A program made the position numbers and the translations under genes. 6,646 nt of DNA. It comes from Pseudofrankia asymbiotica. Lineage in GTDB: Bacteria > Actinomycetota > Actinomycetes > Frankiales > Frankiaceae. Of the stretch, positions 4,856 through 6,646 are shown one piece after another (the first letter of the stretch is position 1; each line of letters starts with the position of its first letter). The notes under the pieces are model-generated. The model made no database searches. It worked only from the letters and a program-made list of their open reading frames with translations, and was not told where the DNA came from. The stretch spans positions 1 to 6,646 of the forward strand of contig NZ_MOMC01000069.1 of the NCBI RefSeq assembly GCF_001983105.1. Direction: 5' to 3'.

Positions 4856-5910
4856 CCGCCGACTACGAGTTCCTGCTGGTCGACGCCCCGGCCGACGGCG
4901 TCCGCCGGATCACGCTGAACAGGCCGGAGAAACGCAACGCCATCTCGACCCCCTTGCGCACCGAGCTGCTCGACGCGCTGCGGGCGCACGACGTCGACCC
5001 GGATGTGCGGGTCAGCATCATCCGGGGCGCGGGCCCGTGTTTCTCCGCCGGCTACGACCTTGCTTCCCCGCTGATGGCCGACCCGCCGTTCTACTCGGCG
5101 CCGGGCGACGGCCAGTGGGCCCGGCAGGCGGGTGAGACCTGGTTCAGCCTCTGGGACCTGGCCAAGCCGGTGATCGCCCAGATCCACGGCTACGCGATCG
5201 CCGGCGCGACCGAGCTCGCCTCCGCCTGCGATCTGGTCTACGTGGCCGAGGACGCGCGGATCAGCTACCCGGTGGTGCGGGTGGCGAGCCCGCCGGACTG
5301 GCAGTACCACACGGTGCTGCTCGGCCTGCGCCGCGCGATGGAGCTGATGCTCACCGGCGACGCCGTCGATGGGGTCGAGGCCGCCCGCATCGGCTTCGCC
5401 AACCGTGCCTATCCGGCCGACCGGCTGGCCCAGGAGGTGCTCGCGATCGCGGCCCGCGTCGCCCGCATCCCCAGCGAGCTGACCCAGATCAACAAGCGCT
5501 CCGTCCACCGGGCCTTCGACGTGTGGGGCGCCCGCGCCGCCATCCGTGCCGGCACCGAGCTCACCGCCCTGGCCGCCCACACCGAGGCCGCCACCCGTTT
5601 CCGCCGCGACGCCCTGGCGGCGGTGAAGGCCGCCGTGAGCTCAGATGAGGGCGACGAGGCGGCCGGTGACCTTGTTGGCGGCCAGGTCCGCGAGACCCCG
5701 GGGGATGTCGTCGAAAGTGATCTCGGTGACGGTGGGGTCGAGGTCGCCGGCGGCGGCGAACGTGTAGAGCTCGGCGATGTCCTCCTTGGTGCCGCCGCGG
5801 GAGGCGAGCAGCCTGGACTTGCGGCCGACCATGTCCGCGAGCGGGATCATCGCTTCGCTGATGCCGAGGCCGACCTGGACCACGGCTCCGTCGAAGCCGA
5901 CCGCCCGTAG
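4852..5910 (+). CDS. Enoyl-CoA hydratase/isomerase (crotonase) family protein with 3' read-through tail
   Basis: This is a crotonase-fold protein acting on acyl-CoA thioesters. Start GTG 4852 overlaps the previous stop as GTGA. Residues 1-263 are the domain: L-N-R-P-E-K-R-N-A-I-S (22-32) and F-S-A-G-Y-D-L (64-70) build the CoA and oxyanion-hole loops. H-G-Y-A-I-A-G-A-T-E-L-A-S-A-C-D (112-127) carries Glu121, equivalent to Glu144 of rat enoyl-CoA hydratase. The second catalytic Glu (Glu164, in the usual Q-P-E) is Val141 here (I-S-Y-P-V-V), followed by an unusual P-P-D-W-Q-Y-H stretch, so ordinary hydratase activity is doubtful; isomerase, decarboxylase or another crotonase reaction is possible. 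The C-terminal helices (L-T-G-D-A-V-D-G, I-N-K-R-S-V-H-R) are normal. Beyond residue 263 the frame continues 89 codons antisense to the dehydrogenase gene, with Asp/Gly/Val-rich sequence unlike a domain. Family members are about 260-280 residues. Confidence 0.87.
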   Translation: MTADYEFLLVDAPADGVRRITLNRPEKRNAISTPLRTELLDALRAHDVDPDVRVSIIRGAGPCFSAGYDLASPLMADPPFYSAPGDGQWARQAGETWFSLWDLAKPVIAQIHGYAIAGATELASACDLVYVAEDARISYPVVRVASPPDWQYHTVLLGLRRAMELMLTGDAVDGVEAARIGFANRAYPADRLAQEVLAIAARVARIPSELTQINKRSVHRAFDVWGARAAIRAGTELTALAAHTEAATRFRRDALAAVKAAVSSDEGDEAAGDLVGGQVRETPGDVVESDLGDGGVEVAGGGERVELGDVLLGAAAGGEQPGLAADHVRERDHRFADAEADLDHGSVEADRP

Positions 5911-6576
5911 CGCGCCGGCTGTCGTCGTGCCGAAGCCGGCGTAGTCGACGACGAGGTCGAAGTTCTGGTTCTCCCACCGGGCGACGTCGTCGACGACGTG
6001 CCTGACGCCGAGGCGTTCGGCGAGTGGCCAGACGTCCTTCTTCGGCTCGGCGACGTGCACGTCGATGCCCTTCAGGACGGCGACCCGGGCGGCGATCTGG
6101 CCGAGGCCACCGAGGCCGATCAGGCCGACCTTCATGCCGGCGGTCGCCCCGCCACGGCGCACGAGCGCGTGGTACGACGTCATGCCGGCGTCGGTCATCA
6201 TGGCGCCGAGGGCCCAGCCGACCGCGTCCGGGACCAGGACGAGGTCGTCCGCCGGCGACAGGTGCTTCGTGGCGAAGCCCCCGTCGTAGTGGAAGCCCGG
6301 GCAGCGCATGGTGTTCGACGGGCAGACGGCGGCCCGGTCGCCGATCTTCCACTGGGTGACGTCGGGCCCCACCGCGGAGACGACGCCGGCCAGCTCATGG
6401 CCCATGATCGTCCCGAGCAGCCAGTCGGCGCCGTGACTGTCGATCTCCATGATGTCGGAGTGGCACAGGCCTGATCCCCTGACATCGAGGACGACCTCCC
6501 CTGGGCCGGGCTCGGGATCGTCCTTCTCGACCAGCCGCGGTGGCTTACCGAACTCGACGAGTTGCCATCCCTTCAC
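5641..6576 (-). CDS. Zinc-type medium-chain alcohol dehydrogenase (MDR family)
   Basis: This is an alcohol/aldehyde dehydrogenase of the GroES-plus-Rossmann type, 311 residues, cytoplasmic. Start GTG 6574-6576 begins V-K-G-W-Q-L-V-E-F-G, the usual first strand; AGGAG lies about 11 bases upstream, and the longer in-frame start at 6636 adds only non-homologous residues. Catalytic-zinc ligands are Cys38 (G-L-C-H-S-D), His60 and Glu61 (G-H-E-L-A-G). The third-ligand position in the usual C-A-G-x-T is Asp129 (T-D-A-G-M-T). The cofactor loop G-L-G-G-L-G is at 154-159, with an acidic residue after the next strand (H-V-A-E-P), favouring NAD. The structural-zinc lobe, normally C-x2-C-x2-C-x7-C, is reduced to Cys85 and Cys92 (A-V-C-P-S-N-T-M-R-C-P-G), which partly explains the short length. 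The C-terminus V-T-G-R-L-V-A-L-I is complete. It converges on the crotonase gene, whose tail overlaps its last 270 bases. Confidence 0.9.
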   Translation of the reverse strand: MKGWQLVEFGKPPRLVEKDDPEPGPGEVVLDVRGSGLCHSDIMEIDSHGADWLLGTIMGHELAGVVSAVGPDVTQWKIGDRAAVCPSNTMRCPGFHYDGGFATKHLSPADDLVLVPDAVGWALGAMMTDAGMTSYHALVRRGGATAGMKVGLIGLGGLGQIAARVAVLKGIDVHVAEPKKDVWPLAERLGVRHVVDDVARWENQNFDLVVDYAGFGTTTAGALRAVGFDGAVVQVGLGISEAMIPLADMVGRKSRLLASRGGTKEDIAELYTFAAAGDLDPTVTEITFDDIPRGLADLAANKVTGRLVALI

Positions 6577-6646
6577 AGGGGCTCCATCTCCTCTCGCCGT
6601 GCGTCTTCGCGGATCTTCGCCCTCCGCGGCACCCACAGCGGCGAAT

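Noticed and set aside
4663..5580. 305-codon minus-strand open frame
   Set aside because: Antisense shadow of the crotonase gene; repetitive Gly/Ala/Val/Arg composition and no recognisable domain.
5561..6352. 263-codon minus-strand open frame overlapping the alcohol dehydrogenase in another frame
   Set aside because: Arg/Pro/Gly-rich out-of-frame translation of the dehydrogenase gene.
6562..6590. Four-codon ATG-GAG-CCC-CTG-TGA mini-ORF before the alcohol dehydrogenase as a leader peptide
   Set aside because: The AGGAG directly abuts this ATG with no spacer, so initiation there is unlikely; the sequence is better read as the RBS region of the GTG start.

Overview
The DNA is very GC-rich, with almost exclusively G or C at third codon positions and frequent GTG/TTG starts. 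Together with an F420-type luciferase-like oxidoreductase, a CopG/PIN toxin-antitoxin pair and an IS701-type transposase, this points to a high-GC actinomycete. A Frankia-like or mycobacterial-type soil actinomycete is an inference from style and gene content; nothing in the window fixes the genus.

Layout. (a) 1-409: the 3' end of an IS701-like insertion sequence, with the C-terminus of its transposase on the + strand, running off the left edge. It has landed in, and cut off, a PIN-domain toxin gene at a CTAG site (410-413). (b) 410-1106, minus strand: a vapBC-like module with its own sigma70-like promoter, an antitoxin with a ribbon-helix-helix domain, and the first ~86 codons of the toxin. 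The toxin and antitoxin genes overlap by four bases. The antitoxin is intact; the toxin has lost its second half, including the later acidic residues of the active site. (c) 1166-1945, minus strand: an NAD-type short-chain dehydrogenase of the 3-hydroxyacyl-CoA dehydrogenase (HSD10-like) group. (d) 1946-2072: a divergent control region with an imperfect palindrome that resembles the operators of TetR-type regulators of acyl-CoA genes. (e) 2073-5910, plus strand: a tightly coupled three-gene operon of an acyl-CoA carboxylase carboxyltransferase (beta) subunit, an F420-type LLM oxidoreductase and a crotonase-fold protein, joined by TTGA and GTGA start/stop overlaps. (f) 5641-6576, minus strand: a zinc-type medium-chain alcohol dehydrogenase, convergent with the operon. 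Its 3' end lies under the antisense read-through tail of the crotonase gene.

Together, (c)-(f) look like part of an accessory catabolic locus for acyl-CoA thioesters. The steps represented are carboxylation, hydration or another crotonase reaction, 3-hydroxyacyl-CoA oxidation, F420-linked redox and alcohol/aldehyde oxidation. The substrate cannot be named: no acyl-CoA ligase, acyl-CoA dehydrogenase, thiolase or biotin-carboxylase subunit is in the window. I see no clearly new defence or mobile system. The most unusual points are the stop-less, 3'-extended crotonase gene that also lacks one catalytic glutamate, the IS-decapitated toxin beside an intact antitoxin, and the reduced structural-zinc lobe of the dehydrogenase.
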